Assembly: GCF_905147365.1 (NCBI RefSeq)
Contig: NC_056412.1
Coordinates: 10,284,001-10,348,000, forward strand
Direction: 5' to 3'
DNA: 64,000 nucleotides
Source: Aricia agestis
Taxonomy: Eukaryota > Arthropoda > Insecta > Lepidoptera > Lycaenidae
Shown here: one piece after another, positions 1 to 11,944 of the stretch
Layout: each line of letters begins with the position of its first letter
Numbering within the stretch: position 1 is the first letter of the stretch
Position numbers and translations under genes: made by a program
The notes under the pieces: model-generated
What the model was told of the DNA's origin: nothing
The model's database searches: none
What the model saw: the letters and a program-made list of their open reading frames with translations, nothing else

Positions 1-1000
1 GGAAGTCCGGTTATATTGCATCTTGTGCCCGCCTCGGACTCCATTCTTTCGTTCTAAACTTGGAGACGGTTCAAATTAATTGAATTTATACGACTGCTTT
101 ATGGCAGAGAGGCTAATGATGGCTATAACTACGTACATTGCAGTTATCATCGTTGCCATCTGCAGCGAGCAGAATTCTTTGGGCTATTTGGCTTGTAAAT
201 TGCTGGTATCAAATGCACCACTTAAAAAAGCTCCCACTTAACTCTCTCGTCAATACGGAATGACAAACGGCACGCGTAACGCGAGAAACTAATAATGGCC
301 GTGATTTACCTCCTCCCCTGTTATTACGTCGCGAAATGTAATTTCGGCCGTGCACAGGACTGGCGGCGGGCGGCGGCACACACGCGAGCGGCGATGTGTG
401 CAATAGGTTTAATAAAGGAGGGACGCGAGTAAATCCTTCAATTTCGCCGGCACAGCGGCGTTTCTCGTTAACCGTGGCAATAAGTTAAACTGCCGGCCGC
501 CGCTCGCCGCCCGCAGCCCGCTGCAGCGTCGCCAGGAAATTAAAAAGGTCTTGAGCCACTGTTCGACCGCGGGATTTCCTATTAACTAAATTGTTTGCCC
601 ACCCTACGCGAGATCGAATCAAATCGTTGTTACGGAAAGTTAGGGGCTTTTCGTTTTCTTTTATCCCGTTTTCAGATCTCGCACTGACGGACTACCCGGG
701 ATTCGTTTGTTTGAATAATATTGTTAGGTAATTAGTAATATTATAAGCATAATATTAGCATTGACTTTAGATTGTGCACGTCCTAACTCCTGTTGAATAC
801 TTTATAGAACCTGCCCAACGTTTGGTGGTGTAGTAGGTACATGCACCCCCTAATTATGAACTGTAACAACAGTACGTGTCCAGGTATAATAATACAGCTG
901 TAATAAAGTTGCGTCGGCAGCCTCCACTATGTTAACGAGTACTTTATGTCACCGTTACTGAGCTAGTAAGCATCCAATTATGAAGTAATTTCATCGTTAT
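1..1000. other. Non-coding DNA, no gene seen
   Basis: AT-rich DNA with short GC-rich stretches around 350-530. Reading frames are short and resemble no family I know. Nothing specific can be assigned. Confidence 0.5.
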
Positions 1001-1056
1001 GACTAAGTTACACTAGTGACTAGTTTCTACTGGTATCTGACCTGTAGAAATGCGAA

Positions 1057-1323
1057 GTAGAAATGCGAAAGTATAGACAAACTGTGGAGATAAACTTAAG
1101 GTGAAGTTCCGATCTTTCTTCGTTCCGAAAAATTCAATTAAAATGCCACTTTATGACAGACTATAGTCCTAATAATTCAAATAATATCCTACTTTATGAC
1201 ATATATTGTAGTCTGTCATAAAGTGGCATCTTAATTGAATTTTTGTCGGTCGCGATTAGCCGCGGTAAAGATCGGAACGGACCTTATTATGTCCACAGTT
1301 TGTCCATACTTTCGCATTTCTAC
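1057..1323. repeat. Fold-back (palindromic) MITE-like element
   Basis: The left arm (1057-1165) and right arm (1207-1323) are imperfect reverse complements that share blocks such as GTAGAAATGCGAAAGTAT, GACAAACTGTGGA, CCGATCTTT, TTCAATTAA and ATGCCACTTTATGACAGACT. Weaker complementarity extends outward to about 1005 and 1395. The central loop is about 40 bp of AT-rich DNA. There is no coding capacity. I read it as a non-autonomous fold-back transposon, but I could not define a target-site duplication. Confidence 0.7.
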
Positions 1324-1399
1324 GGTGGCCGTGGCCCGGCAGGACTATAGGCCTAGTCAGATGTCAGTAGTCACCATAGTGACTAGACCGTAACTGAAA

Positions 1400-2190
1400 T
1401 GCAGCTTAATCGTATTACTAATATTTAGTTTGTTTCGACGGAAATCGATGTCTTGGCTTCGAAAAAAAGAAACATATAACATGATGAAAAGTTTTTCATG
1501 CTGCTACGTTTAATTTATTGTGACAATAGCCACATACTAACTGTCGGGAAAATACGAGTATGTTTACAATTAGACACAAATTTTAATTTGTGTTTTGGGA
1601 ATTCCCCGCCCTAAAATAAACTATGTTCGTCACTGTACTCGTTCACATTGGTACGAATTGAGCGAAACGATCTGCGGATCTCACACACTAATTACAGCTG
1701 TAAATATCACCGATATAATATGTGCTGTAATATCGGAACAAAGAGCACGCGTTCCCTTGCGGGGCGGGCACGGGCGGGCGGCGGCGGTGCACTTCCAATT
1801 AGATGTTCGATGAAAGTGTAATCAGACGGCCGGCGGCCGGATCCGGGACGTAATTAAACGGCGCAGGCGAAGAGTGATTTATTAATAGAAAATCTCCGGC
1901 CCTAATGAAATACTGAGCGGACAATGGCGAGGGCGGCCCGCCCGTGGAAATTAAATTCTCAGACTCCGCCGGACGCCGGACGCCGGACTTCCACTTTCTT
2001 TGGAGCTATATTGGATTCGCCGAAAACCGATTAATATGGAAAATTAATTCTATACTCTACAACGAGATAACTTACCACGGTCCCACAATAAAAACGTAAT
2101 GATTGTTTCTAAACAAAGAGAGGCACTGGAAATGTAAGGTAATCTATTAATTACCGCGTTTAATTGTTATCATTTCATTATTATTGTATT
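1400..2190. other. Non-coding DNA, no gene seen
   Basis: Mixed AT-rich and GC-rich sequence, including a GC-rich patch at 1755-1990. The short reading frames show no recognisable domain. Confidence 0.45.
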
Positions 2191-2194
2191 AGTG

Positions 2195-2571
2195 TGGCAC
2201 CCCGGGGGGCGGGGCGTGGGGGGCGGCGGCGCGGGGTGGGCCGCGGCGGCGGGCGCTCGGCTCACTCCGTCGTGGACCACCGTAGAGTGCACACGCGCCT
2301 CTCAGCCCCGCGACCTCGCAAACTTTACACGAACTCCGATCTCTCGATCGGAAATCGAGCGTAAACATAAACGCCAAACAAAACGTTACCCCCGACGCGG
2401 CCGTGCACGTGACGATCTCCCTGAACTGATTGCGCCCATTATCCTGTTGAAGTGACAATTGTGGACGAGGATATCTGTTAAGTGTTCCGTTGGAGCTGTG
2501 ATTGTTTGGATTGAAAAGGACGACCTGCGGGATAGTCGAGTGCAGTTTTTGGCGCGAACGGCAGCTCTACT
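2195..2571 (+). promoter_or_regulatory. GC-rich island, candidate promoter and non-coding first exon
   Basis: A very GC-rich block (2195-2300) leads into about 270 bp of balanced, CpG-containing sequence. This ends at a plausible splice donor (CTACTG then GTAAAT at about 2571), after which the DNA drops abruptly to AT-rich intron-like sequence. In a genome this AT-rich, such blocks often mark promoters and 5' exons. The nearest downstream + strand gene is the LIM-only gene at 36.5 kb, whose first coding exon begins at a splice acceptor and therefore needs an upstream non-coding exon. No coding potential is evident: the overlapping frames are low-complexity Gly/Ala/Arg. The assignment is inference. 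Confidence 0.3.
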
Positions 2572-2671
2572 GGTAAATAAAGTCGCTTGTGCAAAATCGC
2601 TTTACACATTTTCTAAACTTTTGTTAGCGCTTTTTTATTACTTTCTTTTAATATTAACACAATTTAGATAA

Positions 2672-3970
2672 ATCAAATATTATAATAAAATTTAAGTAAA
2701 CAACGCCCGAAAAATCTACGTAAGAAAAGCTCCAAACTTAACTTTTCGTAGGCCGTAGCTCGTAGCATCGTCGTAGCATTTAATTGGATATCGTGTTTTT
2801 TTTCTAATTTGCTATTTTGATTTATTTATATCCGATTTCACAAACTATTAATATAGGCGTTCAAATCACAGATAAAACCCGTTTTCATGTCACTTAATTA
2901 AATTAATGATGCTATAAAGGTATAGAGGACGTGAGAAATAATAGGAATTTTAATTAATTTCGTTATTTAATTAACTCAGTCAAAACATAATTATGAAGTT
3001 CCGAGGTAATTAATTATGTTCATTAATTATAGACACGGAGTTTATTTTATTGTGTCGTCTTCGGGCTTGTTTATGAGCTCGGATCTAGCACACATTTATT
3101 TACATCGTCGATCTTTAAGAGGAATATTAAGCGTGAATACGTAAACCGCGTTATGGAAATTGCAAAATAATGTTGGCGATAATAATTAGGTAGGTCGCGT
3201 GAATTATTATAATTTTGAGATGACTCTACATTTTTAAAGGATATAGCTACGAATAATAAAAACTATTTTTGTTATGAAATATGGCCATAGGAAAATTTCT
3301 TAGAAATTAAGTTTCCTTACCATTATAATATATAGAATATTATTAGTCGAATTACCGAAACATTTACAACACCACTGCTTTCGTTTGTCGAAATGACTAC
3401 TACCTAATTAAGATCCAACCGTCTCATGTTACTGGAAACCCTAAACCAATTAAGACAATTAAAAACTATGATTTGACAGGTTTCAATAACGTTCAGCTGG
3501 CGCTGGCGATGCAATTAAAAAGGCCGTCTATCCCCCGTCTACCCTAAATAGGTTGGACAAAAAAGCTCGTTTCAGCGACGCAGTGATGTATGCGCTCCCA
3601 TGACCCGGCCGCCTCTACGACGCGCCGCGACGCTTGTTATTTTAATTACATTGTGTCTTAATTAAACCTCGCCTCATCTCCTCTCTCTGTCGCACGGTGA
3701 CGTCACTCCTCGTTACTTTAATAGCTTATAAAAATATTAGAGCTGTAAAACGTTACATTACTGTAAACGAACTTTAGCAATTAAAATTCTTTGTTTACTT
3801 TGAAGTTGGCCAACGATTTCTTGTTACGACTCATTTCATGTGTAAATATAATTAGTCGCTCGCAACCTCTTTACTGTTCCTCCACTTGTACTTGACTCAC
3901 TTAGCGCGGTTTCATACTTTTTCGCGGAAGAACATCGCGCACGCAAAACAAAAATATCGAAGACTTGAAA
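2672..3970. other. AT-rich non-coding DNA
   Basis: Dense TAATTAA-type AT-rich sequence with no supported coding region. A solo copy of the terminus of the MITE at 20348 (CTACGAATAATAAAAAC) occurs near 3248. Confidence 0.45.
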
Positions 3971-3974
3971 TAAT

Positions 3975-4437
3975 CAGCCAAGTGCGAGTCGGACTCGCGC
4001 ACGAAGGGTTCCGTACCATTATAGAGAAAAATTAGGGCAAAATTTGTGTTTTTTGTATGGGAGCCCCTCTTAATTTTTTATTTTATTTTAATATTATTAT
4101 TAAATATTAAAGTTAACATGAAACCTACGAATAACATAAAACTAAAGATTGTGTGAAAAATTCAAGTACCTACCTGTTGCTATTATTGATATAGAGCAAA
4201 AGAGGCCAAAAGAAAACGTTTGTTGTATGGGAGCCCCCCTTAAATATCAATTTTATTTTGTTTTTAGTATTTGTTGTTATAGCGGCAACACACAATCTAT
4301 GAAAAAATCATAAGTCTAGCTATTGCGGTCCTTGAGATACAGCCTGGAGACAGAGAGACGGACGGACAGACGGACAGACAGACATCGAAGTCTTAGTAAT
4401 AGGGTCCCGTTTTTACCCTTTGGGTACGGACCCTAAA
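3975..4437 (+). repeat. Lepidopteran interspersed repeat with GGCCAAGTGCGAGTCGG-type head
   Basis: It begins with GCCAAGTGCGAGTCGGACT and AGGGTTCCGTACC. It ends with a GACGGACAGACGG microsatellite followed by GGGTACGGACCCTAAAAA. The GGTTCCGTACC and GGTACGGACCC ends are roughly inverted relative to each other. Related copies with the same head and tail lie at 13937-14660 and 18370-18640. This is a widespread lepidopteran family; I cannot say from the sequence whether it is a SINE, a LINE tail or a MITE. Confidence 0.7.
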
Positions 4438-4444
4438 AAGCTCA

Positions 4445-5915
4445 CTATAATCTCCATTGAATGATACTCATGAAACGACTTAATTTTTAAGCTTTTCATT
4501 TGAGTTTTTATTTCTAAGCTCAACTAATCATAAAATATTATTGAAAACGGTTTTTATCGCTAGAAAAGTTTTCAAAGCGGGTAAAATAAAAACATTTTTA
4601 ATCAGTATTTAATTACTAAGCACGATCAAAGTACGGTCTGGTCGAGTTCTTTCATTAACGTAACCAAGCGTTTAATTAAAAGTTTGCGTCAGATAATATT
4701 AATGGTGTACTCGTATTGAAATTAATTATGACGATAACAGTATTATCGGAGTAATTAAAGCATACAATTTATCTGTGAAACAATATCGCTAACTATGTTT
4801 AACCGGGTCGCGTAACTATCATGCGAGATTAGTATGTTTGAATTTTTTTAATTTTATGTTCGTAGGAGTCGTTGAGTTGAGTACTGCTTTATTTACTAGG
4901 GATTTATGAAAATGTTCAAATATTATGAAACTTGAGTTTGAGTTGGTTTTTTATACATAATTATAGTTATACGAAAGTGATACGTCCGTAATACTCGTAT
5001 TATACAGGTATACACGGTGATAAGAGAGCTCTACATTTTCTTTGAATGGTGATTGCCAGTATATCCTGTTGTAATAATTATAAGTTGCGGTAAACTTTGC
5101 TCCCGTGCAAATGGCAGACCAGCGGTAACTCGAGACTCGAATATGCCAAGAGGTTAGAGAGTTCAACATCATTGTTCCCTAATCGTGATCTCTGGCTCCG
5201 CTGTGAATTCATTTTGTGCGGATTAAGTTACGCCCGGTTTAGAGTTATGGTGAAAATTGTTTAATTTTTACAATATGCTCCACGGGATCAACGGTGATGA
5301 ACTTATGTTTTGTGTACATTTGGGTTTACTTCAACAAAATGTTAGTTAGGCCTGGTTTAAATAACATGGCACATTTTATTAGTAGCACAAAGAGTACCAC
5401 TTAACCATAGATTTGATATTCGCAAGTCGGCCTCAAAGAGTCAACAATAAGCTGTTTTACCTGAATATTTTTTTTGATATGCAATCGGTATTAATTACCG
5501 CGTGTTTAATGCAACACAGTAACTTGCTTGTACACAACTTTAATGAGCCAGCGATGTAAGCGGTATCTCCATCTGCTAATTACGAGTATTGTTGCTGTCG
5601 GGCTTCATTACATCGTATCCCAATTATAATGGAGCCAATTAACTAAGCATCGAGTATAATTGAAAGTAGATAGTCTGCATGAAGGGTAAGGTAATTACGA
5701 GATCCAATTTAGAACTGCCGACTCTACACGTCGCTAGTTTGAAACAAAGCTTAATTAATTAAGTCGAGAACAATTTAGTTCGCTGCCGTAATATTCTCAG
5801 CTATTACGCGAAATTCGATGTATTTTGCTGGCGGTAATTGGCGACGAGCCCCGGATCAGATTGTAAGGTGTAGATCCATGTTACCTATTTTCCTTATGCC
5901 CTATCCATATTCCTT
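4445..5915. other. AT-rich non-coding DNA
   Basis: No coding region or recognised repeat. The minus-strand frame at 4951-5172 is composed of AT-rich codons and shows no domain. Confidence 0.4.
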
Positions 5916-5918
5916 TTT

Positions 5919-6087
5919 TTTTTTGATGCGCAGGGGAAACCCATCATGGGTCCCCCGGGTTGGGGATGTGCCTCAGTTAAGCTGAAGCACCCCGGGGGTA
6001 TGGAGACTCTTACTCACTAAAACCACCTGCGGTTGCCTTCAGCCGTATACGGAGGGATGTCCTGTATCTTTCTAACACAGGACCACC
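5919..6087 (-). repeat. Non-LTR retrotransposon 3' end (5'-truncated)
   Basis: On the minus strand this is a GC-rich segment ending in a poly(A) run, seen as poly(T) at 5916-5925 on the + strand. It contains GGTGGTTTTAGTGAGTA and CCCGGGGTGC blocks, similar in layout to the poly(A)-tailed segment at 11593-11738. It fits a short 5'-truncated 3' end of a Jockey/R1-like LINE. It has no coding capacity left. Confidence 0.5.
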
Positions 6088-6806
6088 CCTATCCATATTC
6101 CTGCCGTAGTCATCAGCGATCCTACTCTTTTTAACCGACTTCCAAAAAGGAGGAGGTCATATGTTCGTCTGTATATTTTTTTTTTATATAAACATATTTC
6201 CAAGTTCCTAAGGTCTCCATCGTTCCTAATTCGTGTGCCGAAAGTTCTAATTCTGTGTTTTTTATACTTAGGTATCTATTTTTCGGTTTCATTGTAAATC
6301 TTTTATTAAAAAGGGGCTTCAAAGAACATTAACAGCACGTAAGTGTACGATATTCGGCGCGCTCGGCCGGGGGACCGTACTAAATACTAATACACCATAG
6401 TTTTCATTAACTTCACGCCAATACACACAGGCCTAATTGGAAAATCTAATAATTAATTAAAAACCTTCATATTGTTTACGTTACCTGAATTAACGATGTC
6501 ATTAAAATTGTTTAATTGCAATAAATACATTAGCGTAATTAAAAAATGTTATTGTTCGTATGGCTCTCCAACGTAACGAAATTAATTGTGACTATAAATT
6601 ATCGTAATTGGGCATAAAGTTTATTGTGTATTGCGAATATTTTTAAATTTATTAATTTTAATGAAAGTTTTCTAATTACCTACCTCCAGGCTCCACTGGC
6701 TGTCGAAATATTGTATTATTCACTAGTAACTTACGAGTACTTTAATTAAGGTATCCTTTTACCTTTATTGCAGACTGGGTTAACCTTTTTTAATTATTAC
6801 TGAATT

Positions 6807-7325
6807 TTTTTTTATTTAATAAGGGGGAAAACGAGCAAACGGGTCACCTGATGGTAAGCAACTACCGTCGCCCATGGACACTCGCAACATCAGAAGAGCT
6901 GCAGGTGCGTTGCCGGCCTTTTAAGAGGGAATACGCTCTTTTCTTGAAGGTTTGCAGGTCGTATTGGTCCGGAAATACTGCTGGTGACAGTTCATTCCAG
7001 AGTTTTACAGTGCGCGGCAGAAAGTTACGCGAATAACGCACTGTGGAAGACTGCCACTCATCAAGGTGATGAGGATGGTATGTTTTTCGCGTGGGACCAT
7101 AGCGAAAAGTTGCAGGTGGTCCAAGCTGTTTGAAATACTATGGCAGTCAACAATTCGAGCAGCCCTTCGTTGGATACGATCCAGAGGGAGCAGTTGGTAT
7201 TTTGGCGCCCCTGCCCAGAGATGAGAACAATATTCCATATGAGGCCGAACCTGCGCCTTGTAGAGTTGTAGGCGTTGGTCCGGACTGAAGTACTGTCTCG
7301 CTCTGTTAAGAACACCAAGCTTCTT
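6807..7325 (-). mobile_element. CR1-like LINE, 3' fragment (end of reverse-transcriptase ORF)
   Basis: On the minus strand the frame at 7238-7005 reads MEYCSHLWAGAPKYQLLPLD and then RIQRRAARIVD. This is the conserved block after the reverse-transcriptase thumb in CR1-type LINEs (YCS.LW.GAP...LDRIQRRA.R). Upstream, frame-shifted sequence at 7318-7240 carries the preceding RARQYF..Q-like block. The 3' part (down to about 6807) has the common lepidopteran tail with GGTAAGCAACTACCGTCGCCC-type sequence. The element is 5'-truncated and frameshifted, so it cannot move by itself. Confidence 0.75.
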
Positions 7326-7329
7326 ACTT

Positions 7330-9605
7330 ATGGTCTATAGACTTATAGTCTATAGGGGAATAATAAGTAAATAATGGATCTTCCTTTAATTATAGCAATT
7401 AAAAGTAATCACTTTATTGATTACAACCGCTACCCGTTTAAGGCTACAAGTATGTAGTCACAGGAGGGGAGTATCGACATCGCTACTAGGAATAACATGT
7501 AACATTAAGCTTCTTACGGTTGACGGAACGTTTTTCGCGAGCATCGTGAGCTCCATGGAAGGGCATAACTCGTAACGCACGAAGATAGTACCGAATACCG
7601 CGAAGTGGGTTTAATTGCTAAGGCACTTACTGGTGTTTGCGAAACCCGCCGAGTCGGAGCTGTTAGGGTGCGTGTGTGAATCGATAGCCGGAGTCGGCGA
7701 TCCGGCGATCCGGCGCGCGGTGCGGTAACGAGACACATCTCCGGCCGTATCCTTCCAATTAGCGCGGGCTCCGTAGTGCGGGCGGGCGGCGGGGCGGGCC
7801 GCCGGACACCGCGGCCCGCGCTCGCCGCTCGGCGCTCGTTACCCGCCCGACTCGTTACGGGAATTGTTTGTTCGAGTATGTAAAAATGTGTTTATTTGCA
7901 CGTACGCCCCGGGCTAAAAAAATATATGAAAAGACCCTTTTTAAGACTTTTAATGATTTCCCGGCAAAGGGAAATTGGGTTAGTTATTTTCCCCGGGGTT
8001 GCCCCTCGTTAAGTTTTAATGGGGTAGCTGGCGACGTAATCAAACGTGCTTATTTAAGTTAACGACGTTTACGGGTCGTCAATGGAGTCGGAAGGAGAGT
8101 CGCGTTGCGCCTTTGTCGTCGGCGAGCGCCGCGTCGCGTCGGTGTAAAAAGAGTGAAAGTAGCGAGCGGGCGCGGGGAGCGGCCGCCGGCCGGCCCGCAC
8201 ACCGTTAATTACGGCCCGGGACACCGCCTTACGAATATGTTAATTAGTAACGAGTTAGGAGCACTAGGGTTTCCGCCGCGACCGCTGCGCTCCCTATAAG
8301 CTCCGCCTAATTGATCTTCGGCGAAATGTCGGCTCGTTTTTGCCGGGAGCGGGCTCATTAGAGCGACGAGGCACGTTGATTACATTCTGTTGCGCTTATT
8401 AGCGCGAATTCTCGTTAGGGGCCACTATTGTTGTAATTATTGTAATTAAACAGCGCGCACGTCGCGTCGAGGAGAGTCGTCCACGCCGAGACGCGGGCGC
8501 TAAGACGCCGTAATTGTTCGGATTTAATTAACGATCCGATACTCACAGCGCGAGGGGCTCTAGTGGCGTCCGACATAATTCTATTGTTATCCGGAGAGAT
8601 AAAAAACAGAAAGTTTGTTTAGAAGTGACTTACACAATTACTGAAGTGTGCTCGGTTCCGGCGGCGGCGGTACGTCGCCGGGTGTGACTTTAATTGGACG
8701 AGCGGGGCGCGGGCGGGGAGCGGTCGGGGCGCGGGGGGCGGGGAGGTCTCGTATCTCCCTAACACTTCTAATTGGCTCGCTGGCACTAACAGGCTTTTCT
8801 CTAAAATCGTTCCTCATCCCCCATCACTTTGACAACAATCTCGCTGCAAACAGAATAAAACAATGCATCCAAATAATTGTGTACCTGACAGTCGAGGAAT
8901 GTTTGAGAGGTTTGCGCTTGTTAACGACGTCGTGGTAGCACCCTGGTTAAGGATTTGCAATTGCAGAAGTATGTCAGTCAGCTAAATGTTCAATTTCCAT
9001 GACTGTGCATACTGTGTTAGAAACTCAGAACGCTCAAGGCCCAGAAGTCCCACATTTTGCAGGACAATAATACATGTAGTCCCTTCTTTAGAATTCGCAC
9101 CTCACATCTTTGCAAACCGCGTTTTATCTGTGTTAATTTTACTTTCACGATTCTTCACCACACTACGCTTGTACGCTGTACGCATAATGCATATTATGTA
9201 CCTACTTGACGTAACTAGCATAAGAATATAAGGGGAACTTACAGAAGCGCATGAGTTTTGATAGGTGCGTAAACGTATCGTTATGGCAAATTAATTGTAA
9301 ATTAACAATTCCCACACATTTGACATAATATAATATCACATAATATTATACGATATTTAATATTAATAACGTGAAGATTACGTGGCCAATAGCTATATTT
9401 AGTAAAGCATAATATATTTGTCATTTCCATAAGCTTCGTCCATGACCCAATAAATCATTTTTAGAAAATGTTTTTTTATTCGTGTTTTATCGATATATAT
9501 AAATATGACTGTTCCTGACATCTATTGGCGAATAATAAAACTATTTCGTGAGCAACTAATTGCTTTAACAACACAACAATAGCTAAAGCTATTCCAGCAG
9601 ATGGC
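7330..9605. other. Non-coding DNA with GC-rich islands
   Basis: Two CpG-containing GC-rich stretches (about 7740-8170 and 8440-8750) alternate with AT-rich sequence. Short frames at 7868-8299 and 8648-8938 show no recognisable domain and are biased to Arg/Gly/Ala because of GC content. The islands could be promoters or conserved regulatory elements of the neighbouring LIM-only gene, but nothing in the sequence proves this. Confidence 0.4.
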
Positions 9606-9609
9606 GTTG

Positions 9610-10081
9610 TTAAGAGGATACACCGAGGGCTAGAGAAATGAAAAAAAGGTGGTGTAATATGTATAGACTATAGCTGTTTCCCTTACCTCAAGCCTATACC
9701 GTAGATCGCGATAGAGACAACTGCAGAAATCAACGATTCGTTGTCCCCTGATTCCTTCTCCAAAACTTAACCGATTTAAGTACTTTTTTCATTAAAGATT
9801 AAAGAAAGGCTTGAGCTGTGTTCCTATGTTTTTTTTTTGTATAATCTAGCCAAATCTGTTTTCTTGATGTTTGAACACAGCGGAAAATCTGGCCATTTTT
9901 TTGGGTTTTTAAACGTTCATATCTTATTTAATAATTAAATTATGAAAAAAAAGAAACATAGGGACATTGTATTAGTGGCCGTTGATATTCAGGAAAAAAA
10001 TATAACTCTACTAGCATTATCCAGGGAGGAAACAGGGGACAACGTTTGTATGGAAAAAAGGGCGGTGTGGACTCCTCTTAA
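9610..10081 (+). mobile_element. TTAA-flanked MITE, piggyBac-type, copy 1
   Basis: The 472-bp segment starts TTAAGAGGATACACC and ends GGTGTGGACTCCTCTTAA. The termini are inverted (TTAAGAGGA) and TTAA is the target site on both sides, the mark of piggyBac-superfamily elements. It has no transposase. A second copy lies inverted at 50233-50706. The two share nearly the whole body, including GACAACGTTTGTATGG and AACACAGCGGAAAATCTGG. Confidence 0.8.
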
Positions 10082-10099
10082 GTAACATGAAGTCAATGA

Positions 10100-10765
10100 G
10101 TGTCTGCTATACCGTACCGAGCAAAGCTCCAGGTACTATTATTTAAACTATAAGCCTTAAGTATATTGTAGCTATAACAATATTTTTATATTTATGATGA
10201 CGAATGCTCCATTTTTTTTTAAATTAAAAATTTGTTCTATTAGCATTTTTTTTTAATTTGATATCTTGTTTTGATACAGTAATAGGTATCGTATATTATG
10301 GATATTTAGTCCAAAACATTATGTATATTTTATTCATGTGATTATATGAAACCCCACCTCATAAATTTTAAAATGTTAATATGAACTAATGTTAAATTAA
10401 ATTATTTTAAATTAAATTGTGGATAGGAAAAGTATATTAATAAAAAATACATAAATGGAAAAATAAAAGAGTCAGATTCTTACGTTTTTAACTGTAATTT
10501 AAAATGTTCACACAGCTTCATATAAAGATTTGAATCATTACTTAACTTAAAGTTAGTGAAGAATTGGACATAATCCATATAATTTCTGTCAAACGTTTCA
10601 TTAAATTAAATTAAGTAATTGTTAAGTTCTCGTATATAAGTACTCTACAATAATAAACGTTTAGCTTTACATAATATGTATAACCTGTAGAGCTATATTA
10701 TAGTTAAAATGGTTAAATTCTTAATTACTTACTCAAGAAAGGGGTTCTTGGGAAATTGCATTTTT
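10100..10765. other. AT-rich non-coding DNA
   Basis: Very AT-rich with poly(A/T) runs. No gene or recognised repeat. Confidence 0.4.
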
Positions 10766-10770
10766 ATTTG

Positions 10771-10996
10771 TTACTAGATGACGCCCGCAACTCCGTCGCG
10801 CCAAAATTCGTTTGTCGCGCGGGAACCGTACATTTTTCCGGGATAAAAAGTATACTATGTCCTTTCCCGGGACTCAAAGTATCTCCATACAAAATTTCAG
10901 ACAAATCGGTTCAGCGGTTCGGGCGTGAAAAGGTAACAGACAGACAGACAGACAGACAGATAGACACACTTTCGCATTTATAATATTAGTATGGAT
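10771..10996 (+). repeat. Lepidopteran non-LTR/SINE tail repeat (TAGATGACGCCCGCAACT family), copy 1
   Basis: It starts CTAGATGACGCCCGCAAC, contains GGGAACCGTACATTTTTCCG and TCGGTTCAGCGGTTCGGGCG, then a CAGA microsatellite. It ends ACTTTCGCATTTATAATATT. Other copies lie at 11740-11942 (inverted) and 48417-48631. This family is abundant in Lepidoptera and probably spreads by LINE machinery. The microsatellite arises inside the repeat. Confidence 0.75.
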
Positions 10997-10999
10997 TCT

Positions 11000-11590
11000 T
11001 ATATCCTGAGTTATTATCTAGCTACATATTAAATTGTAAGAAAAGCTCCAGTATAACATATTCTACTTAAAAATATATTCTACTTACTACTAATAAAAAA
11101 GTAATAAGTAATAACATTCCATATGTTTTGAACTAAAACTTTTTCAATAATAATTGTACTTTCTTACAAGTGTACCTACAAAGTACATGTACGTGAAAAA
11201 GTGTTAACCACCACTTAAAACACTCAATGAAAAGGCAATCAGGTGTCGATCGGCCGCCCCCCACCCCCCGCCGCCCGACACGTCTGCCTATTTAATTTCC
11301 TCTATCCTAAATGATCATTCAATATTTACGTTTTCATTTAGTACAGTAAATATACTATATTCACATTAAGCGTAATGGAATGACTTTCGTTTTTTTAATG
11401 CATGGTCAGCTCCGAACGTGTATAAATAAGTAATTTACGAGAGTTTCCACTTAGTATTTCACGTTATTGACGGAACGTGTTGGTCGCCATAATTGGTCAT
11501 TAAAAATAGTGACCTATAATACAAGAAACCCTTAATTTCAACGAAAACGAATATTGTATGCTACAAACGTAATCCATACTAAGCGGAAGA
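11000..11590. other. AT-rich non-coding DNA
   Basis: No coding region; a short C-rich run lies at 11250-11280. Nothing specific recognised. Confidence 0.4.
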
Positions 11591-11592
11591 GT

Positions 11593-11738
11593 AGGAACAC
11601 CGTTGGGGTTTTAGTGGGTATGCCCGGGCGCGGCCCTCCGCCCCCAGGGAGTCCCACATACCCCGGTAGCCCTCCCCAGACTGCCGGGGATGCGGATGCG
11701 TAAACGCATTTCCCCAACGAAAAAAAAAAAAAAAAAAG
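11593..11738 (+). repeat. Non-LTR retrotransposon 3' end with poly(A)
   Basis: About 125 bp of GC-rich sequence (GGTTTTAGTGGGTATGCCC onward) ends in GTTTCCCC-like sequence followed by an uninterrupted run of about 18 A residues. The GTTTTAGTG(A/G)GTA block is shared with the inverse copy at 5919-6087. It is consistent with a 5'-truncated LINE of the Jockey/R1 type. It directly abuts the repeat at 11740. Confidence 0.55.
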
Positions 11739-11739
11739 G

Positions 11740-11942
11740 TATAATATTGTAAATGCGAAAGTGTGTCTGTCTGTCTGTTACCTCTTCACGCTCTAACCGC
11801 TGAACCGATTTTGCTGAAATTTGGCATGGAGATAGTTTGAGTCCCGGGAAAGGACATAGGATAGTTTTTATCCCGGAAAAATGTACGGTTCCTGCGCGAT
11901 AAACTAATTTTGGCGCAACAGAGTTGCGGGCATCATCTAGTG
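11740..11942 (-). repeat. TAGATGACGCCCGCAACT-family repeat, copy 2 (inverted)
   Basis: This is the reverse complement of the unit at 10771-10996. It starts ATAATATTGTAAATGCGAAAG, has a TGTC microsatellite, a CTGAACCGATTTTGCTGAAA block, and ends GCGGGCATCATCTAG. Copies 1 and 2 are about 745 bp apart in opposite orientation, so this interval could form a large inverted-repeat structure. Confidence 0.75.
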
Positions 11943-11944
11943 TT

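Noticed and set aside
7868..8299. Two adjacent small + strand frames in a GC island
   Set aside because: No domain or start context. The island is more likely regulatory.
10930..10965. CRISPR-like or functional microsatellite (CAGA repeats)
   Set aside because: The CAGA run is an internal part of a dispersed repeat and occurs at the same place in the other copies.
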